A stretch of DNA of 64,000 nucleotides from Nitrincola iocasae (GTDB lineage: Bacteria; Pseudomonadota; Gammaproteobacteria; Pseudomonadales; Balneatricaceae): contig NZ_CP044222.1 of the NCBI RefSeq assembly GCF_008727795.1, positions 186,001-250,000 on the forward strand. Reading direction: 5' to 3'. Shown piece after piece: positions 43,051 through 50,587 of the stretch (the first letter of the stretch is position 1; every line of letters starts with the position of its first letter). Under the pieces are notes generated by a model. The model saw only the letters and a program-made list of their open reading frames with translations. It was not told the origin of the DNA and made no database searches. The position numbers were made by a program, and so were the translations under genes.

Positions 43051-43893
43051 ATGCAGCAATACCTCGATCTTATGCAGGATATTGTCGATAACGGTGTGGA
43101 TAAAGGGGACAGGACCGGAACCGGGACACGCTCGGTGTTTGGTCGACAGATGCGTTTTGATTTGCAGCAGGGCTTTCCCTTGCTGACGACAAAAAAAGTA
43201 CATCTGAAGTCGATTATCTATGAGTTGCTGTGGTTTCTTTCCGGCAATACCAATAACAACTGGCTGTCAGAGCGCGGTGTGAGCATCTGGAATGAATGGG
43301 CGCTGGAAGATGGTGACCTGGGGCCGGTCTATGGCAAACAGTGGCGCTCCTGGGCGTGTCCGGATGGCAGTAGTGTGGATCAGATCGCTAACCTGGTGGA
43401 GATGATCCGGACTAAACCTAACTCGCGGCGCTTGATTGTCAGTGGCTGGAACCCGGCAGACCTGCCGGATGAGTCGCTGAGTCCGCAGGAAAATGTGCGC
43501 CGGGGAAAGGCGGCTTTACCTCCTTGCCATACGCTGTTTCAGTTCTATGTTGCCAACGGGCGATTGAGCTGTCAGCTATATCAGCGCAGCGCTGATTATT
43601 TTTTGGGTGTGCCGTTTAATATAGCCTCTTATGCCCTGTTAACGATGATGCTGGCGCAACAGTGTGACCTGGAGCCAGGTGAATTCGTGCTGACTTTTGG
43701 TGATGTACATCTGTATAGCAACCATCTCAATGATCCGGCGATTGTAGCTGAACAGCTTTCCCGTACCCCCGGCCTTTTGCCTGAGCTGCGTATTATACGT
43801 CGTCCCGCTAGCCTGTTTGATTACTGCTATGAAGACTTTCAGTTGGAGGGATACCATCCTCAACCCGGTATACGTGCACCGATAGCGATTTAA
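43051..43893 (+). CDS. thyA: Thymidylate synthase
   Basis: Makes dTMP from dUMP with methylene-THF, yielding dihydrofolate. The 280 residues carry the active-site Cys in LPPCHTLFQFYV near residue 163 and the nucleotide-binding QRSADYFLGVPFNIASYALL near residue 183. Compared with the 264-residue E. coli enzyme there is a small insertion just before the active site (around DESLSPQENVRRGKAA). It is followed by folA after eight bases, placing the producer and recycler of dihydrofolate together. Confidence 0.97.
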   Translation: MQQYLDLMQDIVDNGVDKGDRTGTGTRSVFGRQMRFDLQQGFPLLTTKKVHLKSIIYELLWFLSGNTNNNWLSERGVSIWNEWALEDGDLGPVYGKQWRSWACPDGSSVDQIANLVEMIRTKPNSRRLIVSGWNPADLPDESLSPQENVRRGKAALPPCHTLFQFYVANGRLSCQLYQRSADYFLGVPFNIASYALLTMMLAQQCDLEPGEFVLTFGDVHLYSNHLNDPAIVAEQLSRTPGLLPELRIIRRPASLFDYCYEDFQLEGYHPQPGIRAPIAI

Positions 43894-43901
43894 GGAGAGT
43901 T

Positions 43902-44426
43902 ATGCTGTTATCAATTATCGTGGCCCAATCACAAAATCGGGTGATTGGTATCAACAATAAGTTACCCTGGTATCTGCCGGAAGATCTGAAGTACTTCAAG
44001 CGGATTACCCAGGGAAAGCCGATTATTATGGGTCGCAAAACCTATGAATCCATCGGTCGTCCGTTACCTGGTCGTACCAATATTGTCATCACCCGTGACG
44101 GTGATTATCAAGCACCGGGCATTAAGGTTGTGCATACGCTGGAGCAGGCTCTGGATCTGGCCGAACAACAGGCGCTGGTTGATGGTTCCGAAGAGGCTTT
44201 GGTGATCGGCGGGTCGGAAATCTATGCATTGACCCTGCCACAGGCGGACCGCTTGTATCTGACTCAGGTGCATGCACAGGTGGAAGGCGATGCTTTCTTT
44301 CCGGCGATAGACAAGGATCAGTGGCAGGAAGCGCTGCGTCAGGACTTTAATGCCGATGGGCCTAATCCCTATGATTATAGTTTTATTGTTTACCAGCGTG
44401 CTGACAGAGCTGAGGCTGAGCTGTGA
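43902..44426 (+). CDS. folA: Dihydrofolate reductase
   Basis: NADPH-dependent reduction of dihydrofolate to tetrahydrofolate. The 174 residues show NRVIGINNKLPWYLPEDLKY near residue 9, with the catalytic acid in the PEDL stretch, IIMGRKTYESIGRPLPGRT near residue 42, and VIGGSEIYALTLPQADRLYL near residue 103. GGAG lies before the ATG. Chromosomal class with no sign of a mobile trimethoprim-resistance cassette. Its stop overlaps the birA GTG. Confidence 0.97.
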   Translation: MLLSIIVAQSQNRVIGINNKLPWYLPEDLKYFKRITQGKPIIMGRKTYESIGRPLPGRTNIVITRDGDYQAPGIKVVHTLEQALDLAEQQALVDGSEEALVIGGSEIYALTLPQADRLYLTQVHAQVEGDAFFPAIDKDQWQEALRQDFNADGPNPYDYSFIVYQRADRAEAEL

Positions 44427-45391
44427 CAAGACATTCTCTACTGACATTGCTGGCTGATGGCGCTTTTCATTCCGGGCGAGAGCTGGGTGAGGCCTTGCAA
44501 ATCAGTCGTACGGCTGTCTGGAAGCAGATCAAGTTGCTTGAAGCTATGGGGCTTGAGGTTTTCAGTATTCGTGGGCGTGGTTATCGTATTCCTGGTGGGG
44601 TTGACCTGATTGAGCTGGATAGGCTTAAAGGTCTGCTGGGAGCCACATCGCCGATCCTGCTGGATGAAGTGGATCTGCGTCTGTCTACGGGTTCAACCAA
44701 TGAGTTGGCCTTAGAGGGATTGCGCCGAGGTGTACATCGTGCATTGTATGTAGCTGAGCAACAGACCGCTGGCCGGGGGCGTCGTGGGCGTCAATGGGTC
44801 AGTCCTTTAGCTTCGGGTTTGTATTTCTCATTAGCCTGGCGTTTTCGCTGTGGTGTGACGGCTCTGGAGGGTTTGAGTCTTGTGGTAGGGCTGGCACTCA
44901 AGCGGGTGCTGGATCGGGCTGGCTATCATGATGTCGGGGTAAAGTGGCCTAATGATCTGTTGGTTGGGCGAAAGAAGCTGGCCGGGGTGTTAATCGAGGT
45001 GACGGGTGACACGGCGGTTGAGTCGCAACTTGTTATTGGCATAGGTCTGAATACCGGCTTAAGGGAGGTTGAAACAGATGCTATCGATCAGCAATGGTCT
45101 GATCTGAATCAGCAAGGGCTGGCAATGAATCGCACGGAACTGCTGGCTGCTTTATTGATCGAGCTGATTGCGGTGTTGCAAGTGTTTGAGCGTGATGGCT
45201 TCAAGGCGTTTCGAGATGAATGGCTTGCGGCGGATATCTATCGCAATCAACCTGTGCGTGTGCAGACGGGTGCTGAAGCTTATATTACCGGCATAGCGGC
45301 GGGTGTGAGTGAAACCGGCGCATTATTATTGCAGACCGAACAGGAGTTGCGGACGTTGCATGGTGGAGAGGTTAGCCTGAGGCCGGTATGA
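44423..45391 (+). CDS. birA: Bifunctional biotin-protein ligase / biotin operon repressor
   Basis: Activates biotin and transfers it to carboxyl carrier protein; as a dimer it represses bio genes. The 322 residues have an N-terminal winged helix (SGRELGEALQISRTAVWKQI near residue 17), the biotinyl-AMP loop QTAGRGRRGRQWVSP near residue 112, and the C-terminal SH3-like domain. The start is a GTG in the folA stop (GTGA). It is coupled to coaX by an ATGA overlap. With its DNA-binding domain present it can be expected to regulate as in E. coli. Confidence 0.95.
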   Translation: MTRHSLLTLLADGAFHSGRELGEALQISRTAVWKQIKLLEAMGLEVFSIRGRGYRIPGGVDLIELDRLKGLLGATSPILLDEVDLRLSTGSTNELALEGLRRGVHRALYVAEQQTAGRGRRGRQWVSPLASGLYFSLAWRFRCGVTALEGLSLVVGLALKRVLDRAGYHDVGVKWPNDLLVGRKKLAGVLIEVTGDTAVESQLVIGIGLNTGLREVETDAIDQQWSDLNQQGLAMNRTELLAALLIELIAVLQVFERDGFKAFRDEWLAADIYRNQPVRVQTGAEAYITGIAAGVSETGALLLQTEQELRTLHGGEVSLRPV

Positions 45392-46116
45392 GACAGCTCG
45401 AAATAGATGCCGGGAATACTTTTGTAAAATGGCGTTTGCGTGACAATCGCGAGGTAATACAGGAGGGGCGGCTCCTAACAGCACAGGTGCGCGATGGGGA
45501 TGTGCAGCCTCCTCCAGTTTGGGGGCAGGCTGAGCAGGCAAAAGTAGCCTCTGTGGCAGGTGATGCTGTTCATGACTGGCTTGTTGGTGTATTAGTCGCT
45601 TTGGATGTTTGCGTCGATTTTGTGCAGGTTTCAGCGCAACGGTATGGTTTGAAAAATGCTTATGAACAGCCACTGCAGATGGGGGTTGATCGCTGGGTGG
45701 CCATGCTGGCTGCCTGGCAGCAGACCCGTCAAGGAGTCTGTGTTGTGGATGCTGGCAGTGCAGTTACCGTGGATTTTGTTGATACACAGGGGCAGCATCT
45801 GGGAGGCTATATTATGCCCGGCTTGCGACTGCTTCAGGATAGTCTGTTAGGTTCTACGGCAGGAGTGCGATGGTCGAAGCTGCCGGAGGACTATTCTTTA
45901 CTGCCAGGCAGTTCAACGGCAGCCTGTGTGTACAATGGCGGGTACTATCTGCTGGCTGCGTTACTACAGCGGGTAAAGATGGATTGTGCGGCTTATGGTA
46001 TTGATCATATTATCCTGACAGGTGGCGATGCAGCTGAGCTGTATCGGCAAAGTCAGATTGGGAGGTTGCAGGAGTCGCTGGTGCTGGATGGTCTGCAGTG
46101 GTTTGGAGAGGGTTGA
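45388..46116 (+). CDS. coaX: Type III pantothenate kinase
   Basis: First step of coenzyme A synthesis. The 242 residues have the ASKHA motifs of the CoaX family: LEIDAGNTFVKWRL near residue 4, GVDRWVAMLAAWQQTRQG near residue 99, VVDAGSAVTVDFV near residue 120 and GGYIMPGLRLLQDSL near residue 138. This is the type that is insensitive to CoA feedback and uses a monovalent cation. It occupies the birA-tRNA location that coaA (type I) holds in E. coli, the arrangement of pseudomonads. Confidence 0.95.
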   Translation: MRQLEIDAGNTFVKWRLRDNREVIQEGRLLTAQVRDGDVQPPPVWGQAEQAKVASVAGDAVHDWLVGVLVALDVCVDFVQVSAQRYGLKNAYEQPLQMGVDRWVAMLAAWQQTRQGVCVVDAGSAVTVDFVDTQGQHLGGYIMPGLRLLQDSLLGSTAGVRWSKLPEDYSLLPGSSTAACVYNGGYYLLAALLQRVKMDCAAYGIDHIILTGGDAAELYRQSQIGRLQESLVLDGLQWFGEG

Positions 46117-46289
46117 TGTGGCGTTGGTTGATGGTGATGCTATTTCTGGTCAATGCGCTGGTTTTTTTCTGGTATGCCCAACAGTATTCTGGACTGGCGA
46201 GCCCGTCCGTCCCGCCACTACCCAGTCAGAATGCGCTGCAACTGGTTGATGATGCACCGGAAGCTGGGCAGGCATCCCCGGTTCTGTAA
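46116..46289 (+). CDS. Small membrane protein, possible truncated SPOR-type gene
   Basis: A 57-residue frame whose ATG overlaps the coaX stop (TGATG), giving MWRWLMVMLFLVNALVFFWY, a hydrophobic helix, then a Pro/Ser/Gln-rich tail ending SPVL. In pseudomonads coaX is commonly followed by a longer gene with a similar N-terminal helix and a C-terminal SPOR domain; here only the first part is present and the reading stops before the tRNA promoter's A-rich region. It may be a shortened but still translated relic or a genuine small protein. The coupled start supports translation. Confidence 0.6.
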   Translation: MWRWLMVMLFLVNALVFFWYAQQYSGLASPSVPPLPSQNALQLVDDAPEAGQASPVL

Positions 46290-46299
46290 GAATTAATAA

Positions 46300-46355
46300 A
46301 AAAACCAAAAAATTAAAAAACAGGGCTTGCATCAGTCGTTGGCTATCAGTAAGAT
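46300..46355 (+). promoter_or_regulatory. Strong promoter of the tRNA-tufB operon with UP element
   Basis: TTGCAT (46327-46332) and TAAGAT (46350-46355) are spaced by 17 bases. Immediately upstream lie A-tracts (A7, A6 and A6 between 46298 and 46320), the position of an UP element. The discriminator after the -10 (ACGCACC) is GC-rich, which fits stringent control of stable RNA promoters. Confidence 0.8.
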
Positions 46356-46376
46356 ACGCACCACTTCGACGGTTAC

Positions 46377-46452
<76 letters not shown>

Positions 46453-46472
46453 GTTGAGATCGCGAAGTGTGT

Positions 46473-46556
46473 GGTGGGGTTCCCGAGTGGCCAAAGGGAT
46501 CAGACTGTAAATCTGACGCGAGAGCTTCGGTGGTTCGAATCCACCTCCCACCACCA
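46473..46556 (+). tRNA. tRNA-Tyr(GTA)
   Basis: Class II tRNA with a long variable arm. It starts GGTGGGGTTCCCGAG, has the anticodon arm CAGA-CTGTAAA-TCTG (anticodon GTA), T-loop GGTTCGAATCC, and encodes CCA. Confidence 0.97.
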
Positions 46557-46576
46557 TTCTCAATCAGCTGACTTCG

Positions 46577-46651
46577 GCGGGTATGGTATAGTGGCTATTA
46601 CCTCAGCCTTCCAAGCTGAAGAGGCGGGTTCGATTCCCGCTACCCGCTCCA
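46577..46651 (+). tRNA. tRNA-Gly(TCC)
   Basis: Acceptor GCGGGTA / TACCCGC, anticodon arm CAGC-CTTCCAA-GCTG with anticodon TCC, T-arm GCGGG-TTCGATT-CCCGC, encoded CCA. Confidence 0.97.
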
Positions 46652-46657
46652 TTTTTC

Positions 46658-46732
46658 GCTCATGTAGCTCAGGGGTAGAGCACACCCTTGGTAAGGGTGA
46701 GGTCGGCGGTTCAATTCCGCCCATGAGCTCCA
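46658..46732 (+). tRNA. tRNA-Thr(GGT)
   Basis: Acceptor GCTCATG / CATGAGC, anticodon arm CACCC-TTGGTAA-GGGTG with anticodon GGT, T-loop GGTTCAATTCC, encoded CCA. It lies 88 bases upstream of tufB. Confidence 0.97.
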
Positions 46733-46820
46733 TGTATTTATGAAGGGTAGATATAGCGATATGTCTGCCCTTTGTTGTATTTAACGACCTGTGGTCAACC
46801 TGAAAGATTGGGAACTCAAT

Positions 46821-47474
46821 ATGGCTAAGAAAGCTTTTGAACGTAACAAGCCGCACGTCAACGTAGGAACCATTGGCCACGTTGACCACGGTAAGACAAC
46901 CCTGACAGCCGCTCTGACGCGCGTATGTGCGGAAGTATGGGGTGGAGCAGCGGTTGCCTTTGACGGTATCGACAACGCACCTGAAGAGCGTGAGCGTGGT
47001 ATTACTATCTCTACATCACACGTAGAGTATGAATCACCGACTCGCCACTATGCGCACGTTGACTGCCCAGGGCACGCTGACTATGTAAAAAACATGATCA
47101 CCGGTGCGGCGCAGATGGATGGTGCAATTCTGGTGTGTTCAGCCGCTGACGGCCCTATGCCACAGACGCGTGAGCACATTCTGCTGTCACGTCAGGTGGG
47201 TGTACCTTTCATCGTCGTGTTCCTGAACAAAGCGGACATGGTTGATGATGAAGAGCTGATGGAACTGGTTGAGATGGAAGTTCGCGAACTTCTGGATCAG
47301 TACGACTTCCCAGGCGACGATACCCCTATCATCATCGGTTCAGCGCTGATGGCGCTGGAAGGTAAAGACGACAATGAAATGGGTACTACCGCTGTTAAGA
47401 AGCTGGTAGAAGCTCTGGATAGCTATATCCCTGAGCCGGAGCGTGCGATTGATAAGCCGTTCCTGATGCCGATT
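46821..47474 (+). repeat. Direct repeat unit 1 (tufB copy of the tuf pair)
   Basis: This 654-base segment recurs at 63347-64000 in the same orientation, offset by 16526 bases. Differences that I find are ATG versus GTG at the start codon and A47360 versus G63886 (GAA/GAG). The repeat probably continues beyond the window. Confidence 0.95.
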
Positions 47475-48014
47475 GAAGATGTATTCTCTATTTCCGGTCG
47501 TGGTACTGTAGTAACCGGTCGTATTGAGCGTGGTGTTGTTAAAGCCGGTGAAGAGATCGAAATCGTCGGTATCCGTCCAACCACCAAGACTACTTGTACG
47601 GGTGTTGAGATGTTCCGTAAGCTGCTGGACGAAGGTCGTGCAGGTGAGAACGTCGGTGCGCTGTTGCGTGGCACCAAGCGTGATGACGTTGAGCGTGGTC
47701 AGGTATTGGCCAAGCCAGGTTCAATCACACCACACACCAAGTTCGAAGGCGAAGTGTACGTACTGAGCAAAGAAGAGGGTGGTCGTCATACACCATTCTT
47801 CAAAGGCTACCGTCCACAGTTCTACTTCCGTACCACAGACATCACTGGCGCGTGTGAACTGCCAGAGGGTGTTGAGATGGTAATGCCGGGTGATAACGTG
47901 CAGATGACTGTTACGCTGATCAACCCGATTGCGATGGAAGAAGGCCTGCGCTTTGCGATCCGTGAAGGCGGTCGTACAGTGGGTGCAGGTGTTGTTGCGA
48001 AAATTCTTGACTAA
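46821..48014 (+). CDS. tufB: Elongation factor Tu (copy B)
   Basis: GTPase that delivers aminoacyl-tRNA to the ribosome. The 397 residues start at MAKKAFERNKPHVNVGTIGH (46821); ten in-frame codons upstream are not conserved. G motifs: GHVDHGKTTL near residue 19, DCPGHADYV near 81, and NKADMVDD near 136; domains II and III follow with no changes evident. It is co-transcribed with four tRNAs, as in E. coli. Over the part of tufA visible in this window the two genes differ at only two bases, the start codon and one synonymous site. Confidence 0.98.
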   Translation: MAKKAFERNKPHVNVGTIGHVDHGKTTLTAALTRVCAEVWGGAAVAFDGIDNAPEERERGITISTSHVEYESPTRHYAHVDCPGHADYVKNMITGAAQMDGAILVCSAADGPMPQTREHILLSRQVGVPFIVVFLNKADMVDDEELMELVEMEVRELLDQYDFPGDDTPIIIGSALMALEGKDDNEMGTTAVKKLVEALDSYIPEPERAIDKPFLMPIEDVFSISGRGTVVTGRIERGVVKAGEEIEIVGIRPTTKTTCTGVEMFRKLLDEGRAGENVGALLRGTKRDDVERGQVLAKPGSITPHTKFEGEVYVLSKEEGGRHTPFFKGYRPQFYFRTTDITGACELPEGVEMVMPGDNVQMTVTLINPIAMEEGLRFAIREGGRTVGAGVVAKILD

Positions 48015-48029
48015 TTAGTAGAATTTTCC

Positions 48030-48067
48030 TTGCCAGCTGTTGGGGAGGTCACTATAATGTGCCTCCC
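48030..48067 (+). promoter_or_regulatory. tRNA-Trp/secE/nusG promoter embedded in a hairpin
   Basis: TTGCCA (48030-48035) and TATAAT (48053-48058) with a 17-base spacer form a near-consensus sigma-70 promoter 21 bases upstream of tRNA-Trp. The -10 is flanked by an inverted repeat: GGGAGG-t-CAC (48043-48052) and GTG-CCTCCC (48059-48067), so that TATAAT is exactly the loop of a nine-base-pair stem. As RNA read through from tufB, this stem followed by TATTATG could act as a weak terminator. Confidence 0.8.
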
Positions 48068-48078
48068 TATTATGCAGT

Positions 48079-48154
<76 letters not shown>

Positions 48155-48216
48155 CCTCCAGTCGGAAGTGGCGTCACATAGCGTAAGCTTACCTTTTTAA
48201 GCCGAGGCTTCTTAGC

Positions 48217-48585
48217 GTGAACACAAAAGTACAAGCTGAAGAATCTAAATATGACAGCCTTAAGTGGGTAGCTGTTGTAGCGATTGTAGTTGCAGGCGTG
48301 GTCGGGAACTCTATGTTCTCTGACGAGTCTCTGTTGTATCGGGTGTTGGCACTGTTGGTGCTTGCTGTTGCAGCTGGATTTATTGTGCTGCAGACGGCAA
48401 AAGGCCGTACCTGGTATAAGTTGTTTAAAGATGCCAAGGGTGAAATGCGGCGTGTAGTATGGCCGACACGTCAGGAAACATTGCAGACCACCTTGATGGT
48501 GCTGGCTGCGGTGCTGGTTGTCGCGCTTATGCTCTGGGGCATGGATACATTCTTCGGCTGGATAGTTTCCAGTACGATAGGCTAG
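48217..48585 (+). CDS. secE: Preprotein translocase subunit SecE
   Basis: Essential small subunit of the SecYEG channel, 122 residues with three transmembrane helices (about 16-35, 43-61 and 88-115), the three-helix form typical of gammaproteobacteria. The conserved amphipathic region FKDAKGEMRRVVWPTRQET near residue 70 precedes the third helix. The start is a GTG at 48217 with GAGG ten bases upstream. nusG follows after nine bases. Confidence 0.95.
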   Translation: MNTKVQAEESKYDSLKWVAVVAIVVAGVVGNSMFSDESLLYRVLALLVLAVAAGFIVLQTAKGRTWYKLFKDAKGEMRRVVWPTRQETLQTTLMVLAAVLVVALMLWGMDTFFGWIVSSTIG

Positions 48586-48594
48586 GGGTCTCGC

Positions 48595-49140
48595 ATGAGT
48601 ACAGAAGAAAAAAAGCGTTGGTATGTTGTGCATGCCTATTCCGGCTACGAAAAGCGGGTTATGAGCGGTCTTAAAGAGCGTATAGAGCTCCATGGTATGC
48701 AGGACCTCTTTGGTGATGTGCTGGTGCCGACCGAAGAAGTGGTTGAAATACGTGACGGCAAAAAGCGTAAGTCCGAGCGTAAGTTTTATCCCGGCTATGT
48801 GCTGGTGAATATGGTTATGAATGATGAGACCTGGCATTTGGTGAAAAGTACACCAAGAGTGCTGGGTTTTATTGGTGGTACGGCTGATAAGCCAGCGCCA
48901 ATTACTGAGCGTGAAGCAAACGAAATTCTGCAGCGTGTTGAAAGTGGTGCCGATAAGCCACGTCCGAAGACTGTATTTGAGCCGGGCGAGATGGTGCGTG
49001 TCACTGAAGGACCATTTGCTGACTTTAATGGTGTGGTTGAAGAAGTTAATTACGAGAAAAACCGCCTGCAGGTTGCTGTGCTGATATTCGGCCGCTCGAC
49101 GCCTGTAGAGTTGGAATTCCGTCAGGTAGAGAAAGCCTGA
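48595..49140 (+). CDS. nusG: Transcription termination/antitermination protein NusG
   Basis: Binds RNA polymerase, couples it to the ribosome and helps Rho terminate. The 181 residues match E. coli in length: NGN domain KRWYVVHAYSGYEKRVMSGL near residue 7 with GYVLVNMVMNDETWHLVK near 65, and the C-terminal KOW domain FEPGEMVRVTEGPFADFNGV near 125. It closes the secE-nusG unit, and a terminator follows. Confidence 0.97.
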   Translation: MSTEEKKRWYVVHAYSGYEKRVMSGLKERIELHGMQDLFGDVLVPTEEVVEIRDGKKRKSERKFYPGYVLVNMVMNDETWHLVKSTPRVLGFIGGTADKPAPITEREANEILQRVESGADKPRPKTVFEPGEMVRVTEGPFADFNGVVEEVNYEKNRLQVAVLIFGRSTPVELEFRQVEKA

Positions 49141-49155
49141 GTCTGTTTTTGTGAT

Positions 49156-49184
49156 GCCTGGTCGGTTACGACCGGGCAGTTTTG
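49156..49184 (+). terminator. Terminator after nusG
   Basis: GCCTGGTCG-GTTA-CGACCGGGC, a nine-base-pair stem with one wobble and a tetraloop, followed by AGTTTTG. It lies 16 bases after the nusG stop and separates secE-nusG from rplKA. Confidence 0.8.
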
Positions 49185-49232
49185 TGTAACGAAGGGGAGC
49201 TGAAAAGCGCTTGTACCCAAAGGAGTAGCTTA

Positions 49233-49667
49233 ATGGCTAAGAAAATTAATGCTTATATCAAGCTGCAGGTTAAAGCCGGTCAGGCTAACCCAAGTCCACC
49301 AGTAGGTCCGGCTTTGGGTCAGCATGGTGTTAATATCATGGAGTTCTGCAAAGCGTTTAACGCCGCAACTCAGGGTATTGAACCAGGTCTGCCAACACCT
49401 GTGGTGATCACTGTTTACAGTGACCGTAGCTTTACTTTTATCACCAAAACCCCACCGGCTTCAATCCTGCTGAAAAAAGCAGCGGGTCTGAAAAGTGGTT
49501 CTGCGCGTCCTAACACCGAGAAGGTTGCTACTGTGACTCGTGCTCAGGTTGAAGAGATCGCAACTGCTAAAATGCCGGATCTGACCGCTGCTGATATGGA
49601 TGCTGCTGTACGTACTATCGCAGGCAGTGCGCGTTCAATGGGTATTATTGTAGAAGGTGAAGAGTAA
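49233..49667 (+). CDS. rplK: 50S ribosomal protein L11
   Basis: Part of the GTPase-associated centre and thiostrepton region. The 144 residues start at MAKKINAYIKLQVKAGQANP (49233) with AAAGGAG upstream; the frame is open further 5' without conservation. SPPVGPALGQHGVNIMEFCK near residue 21 and the C-terminal AARTIAGSARSMGIIVEG-like end are standard. Its stop overlaps the rplA ATG (TAATG). Autoregulation by L1 on the leader is known in E. coli, but I cannot place the site with certainty. Confidence 0.98.
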   Translation: MAKKINAYIKLQVKAGQANPSPPVGPALGQHGVNIMEFCKAFNAATQGIEPGLPTPVVITVYSDRSFTFITKTPPASILLKKAAGLKSGSARPNTEKVATVTRAQVEEIATAKMPDLTAADMDAAVRTIAGSARSMGIIVEGEE

Positions 49668-50359
49668 TGGCTAAGCTAACTAAGCGCCAGAAGGCGATCA
49701 GTGAGAAACTCGTAGCTGGTAAACTCTACCCGGTACAGGATGCTGTTGCTGTGCTGGCTGAAGTTTCTACAGTTAAATTTGTTGAATCTATCGATGTGGC
49801 TGTAAACCTGGGCGTTGATCCACGTAAATCGGATCAGGTTGTTCGTGGTTCTACTGTACTGCCACACGGTACCGGTAAAGATGTTCGTGTTGCTGTGTTT
49901 GCGCAGGGCGAAAATGCCGAAAAAGCTAAAGCGGCTGGTGCTGATATCGTTGGTTTCGAAGATCTGGCAGAACAGGTTAAAGCCGGTAATCTGGATTTTG
50001 ACGTTGTTATCGCCACGCCTGATGCTATGCGTGTTGTCGGTCAGTTGGGTCAGATCCTCGGCCCACGTGGCCTGATGCCTAACCCGAAAGTCGGTACAGT
50101 AACACCAGACGTCGCCACGGCTGTTCAGAATGCCAAGGCCGGTCAGGTGCGTTTCCGTACTGACAAAAATGGTATTATCCACTGTTCAGTCGGTAAGGTT
50201 GGCTTTGCAGCTGATGCAATCAAAGAAAATATTGAAGCGCTGGTAGCGGATCTGAAGAAACTTAAACCTTCTTCTTCTAAAGGCATTTATGTAAAGAAAG
50301 TAACCCTGTCCACTACTATGGGCCCGGGTGTAGTAGTTGATCAGTCTTCATTGAGCTGA
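49667..50359 (+). CDS. rplA: 50S ribosomal protein L1
   Basis: Builds the L1 stalk and represses its own operon mRNA. The 230 residues include VDPRKSDQVVRGSTVLPHGT near residue 50 and GRLGQILGPRGLMPNPK-type signature (LGQILGPRGLMPNPKVGTV) near residue 127. It is coupled to rplK by a TAATG overlap. A hairpin and the L10 leader lie in the 228-base gap downstream. Confidence 0.98.
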   Translation: MAKLTKRQKAISEKLVAGKLYPVQDAVAVLAEVSTVKFVESIDVAVNLGVDPRKSDQVVRGSTVLPHGTGKDVRVAVFAQGENAEKAKAAGADIVGFEDLAEQVKAGNLDFDVVIATPDAMRVVGQLGQILGPRGLMPNPKVGTVTPDVATAVQNAKAGQVRFRTDKNGIIHCSVGKVGFAADAIKENIEALVADLKKLKPSSSKGIYVKKVTLSTTMGPGVVVDQSSLS

Positions 50360-50381
50360 TTTTAACTACAACGTTTTTGAG

Positions 50382-50415
50382 GGTCTTCGTGACCTGTCAG
50401 ACAGATACGAAGACC
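50382..50415 (+). other. Hairpin in the rplA-rplJ gap
   Basis: GGTCTTCGT / ACGAAGACC, a perfect nine-base-pair stem, with an inner CTGT / ACAG stem inside the loop. No U-tract follows, so it may be an RNA processing or stability element between rplKA and rplJL rather than an intrinsic terminator. Confidence 0.5.
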
Positions 50416-50477
50416 GTCAAAGACCGCAGGTGAGGTATGACTCAGGTTGTACCTCTTAATGGTTTAACCGGCCTGCG

Positions 50478-50525
50478 CAGACGGTGAAGATTCAAACGAA
50501 TCAGTACCACCGTACTCACCGCCTG
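50478..50525 (+). promoter_or_regulatory. L10 leader (L10-L12 binding site), three-way junction
   Basis: An outer stem CAG-a-CGGTGA / TCACCG-c-CTG encloses two small hairpins, GATTC-AAAC-GAATC and GTAC-CACC-GTAC, giving a three-way junction 63 bases before rplJ. L10(L12)4 is known to bind a structured leader at this place in gammaproteobacteria and to repress rplJL translation; assignment here is from structure and position. Confidence 0.7.
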
Positions 50526-50587
50526 AATCAACTGGTTCGGGTGTTTGGTTTGGTAAATGGTCGAAAGACTCAATCCAGGAGTAAATC

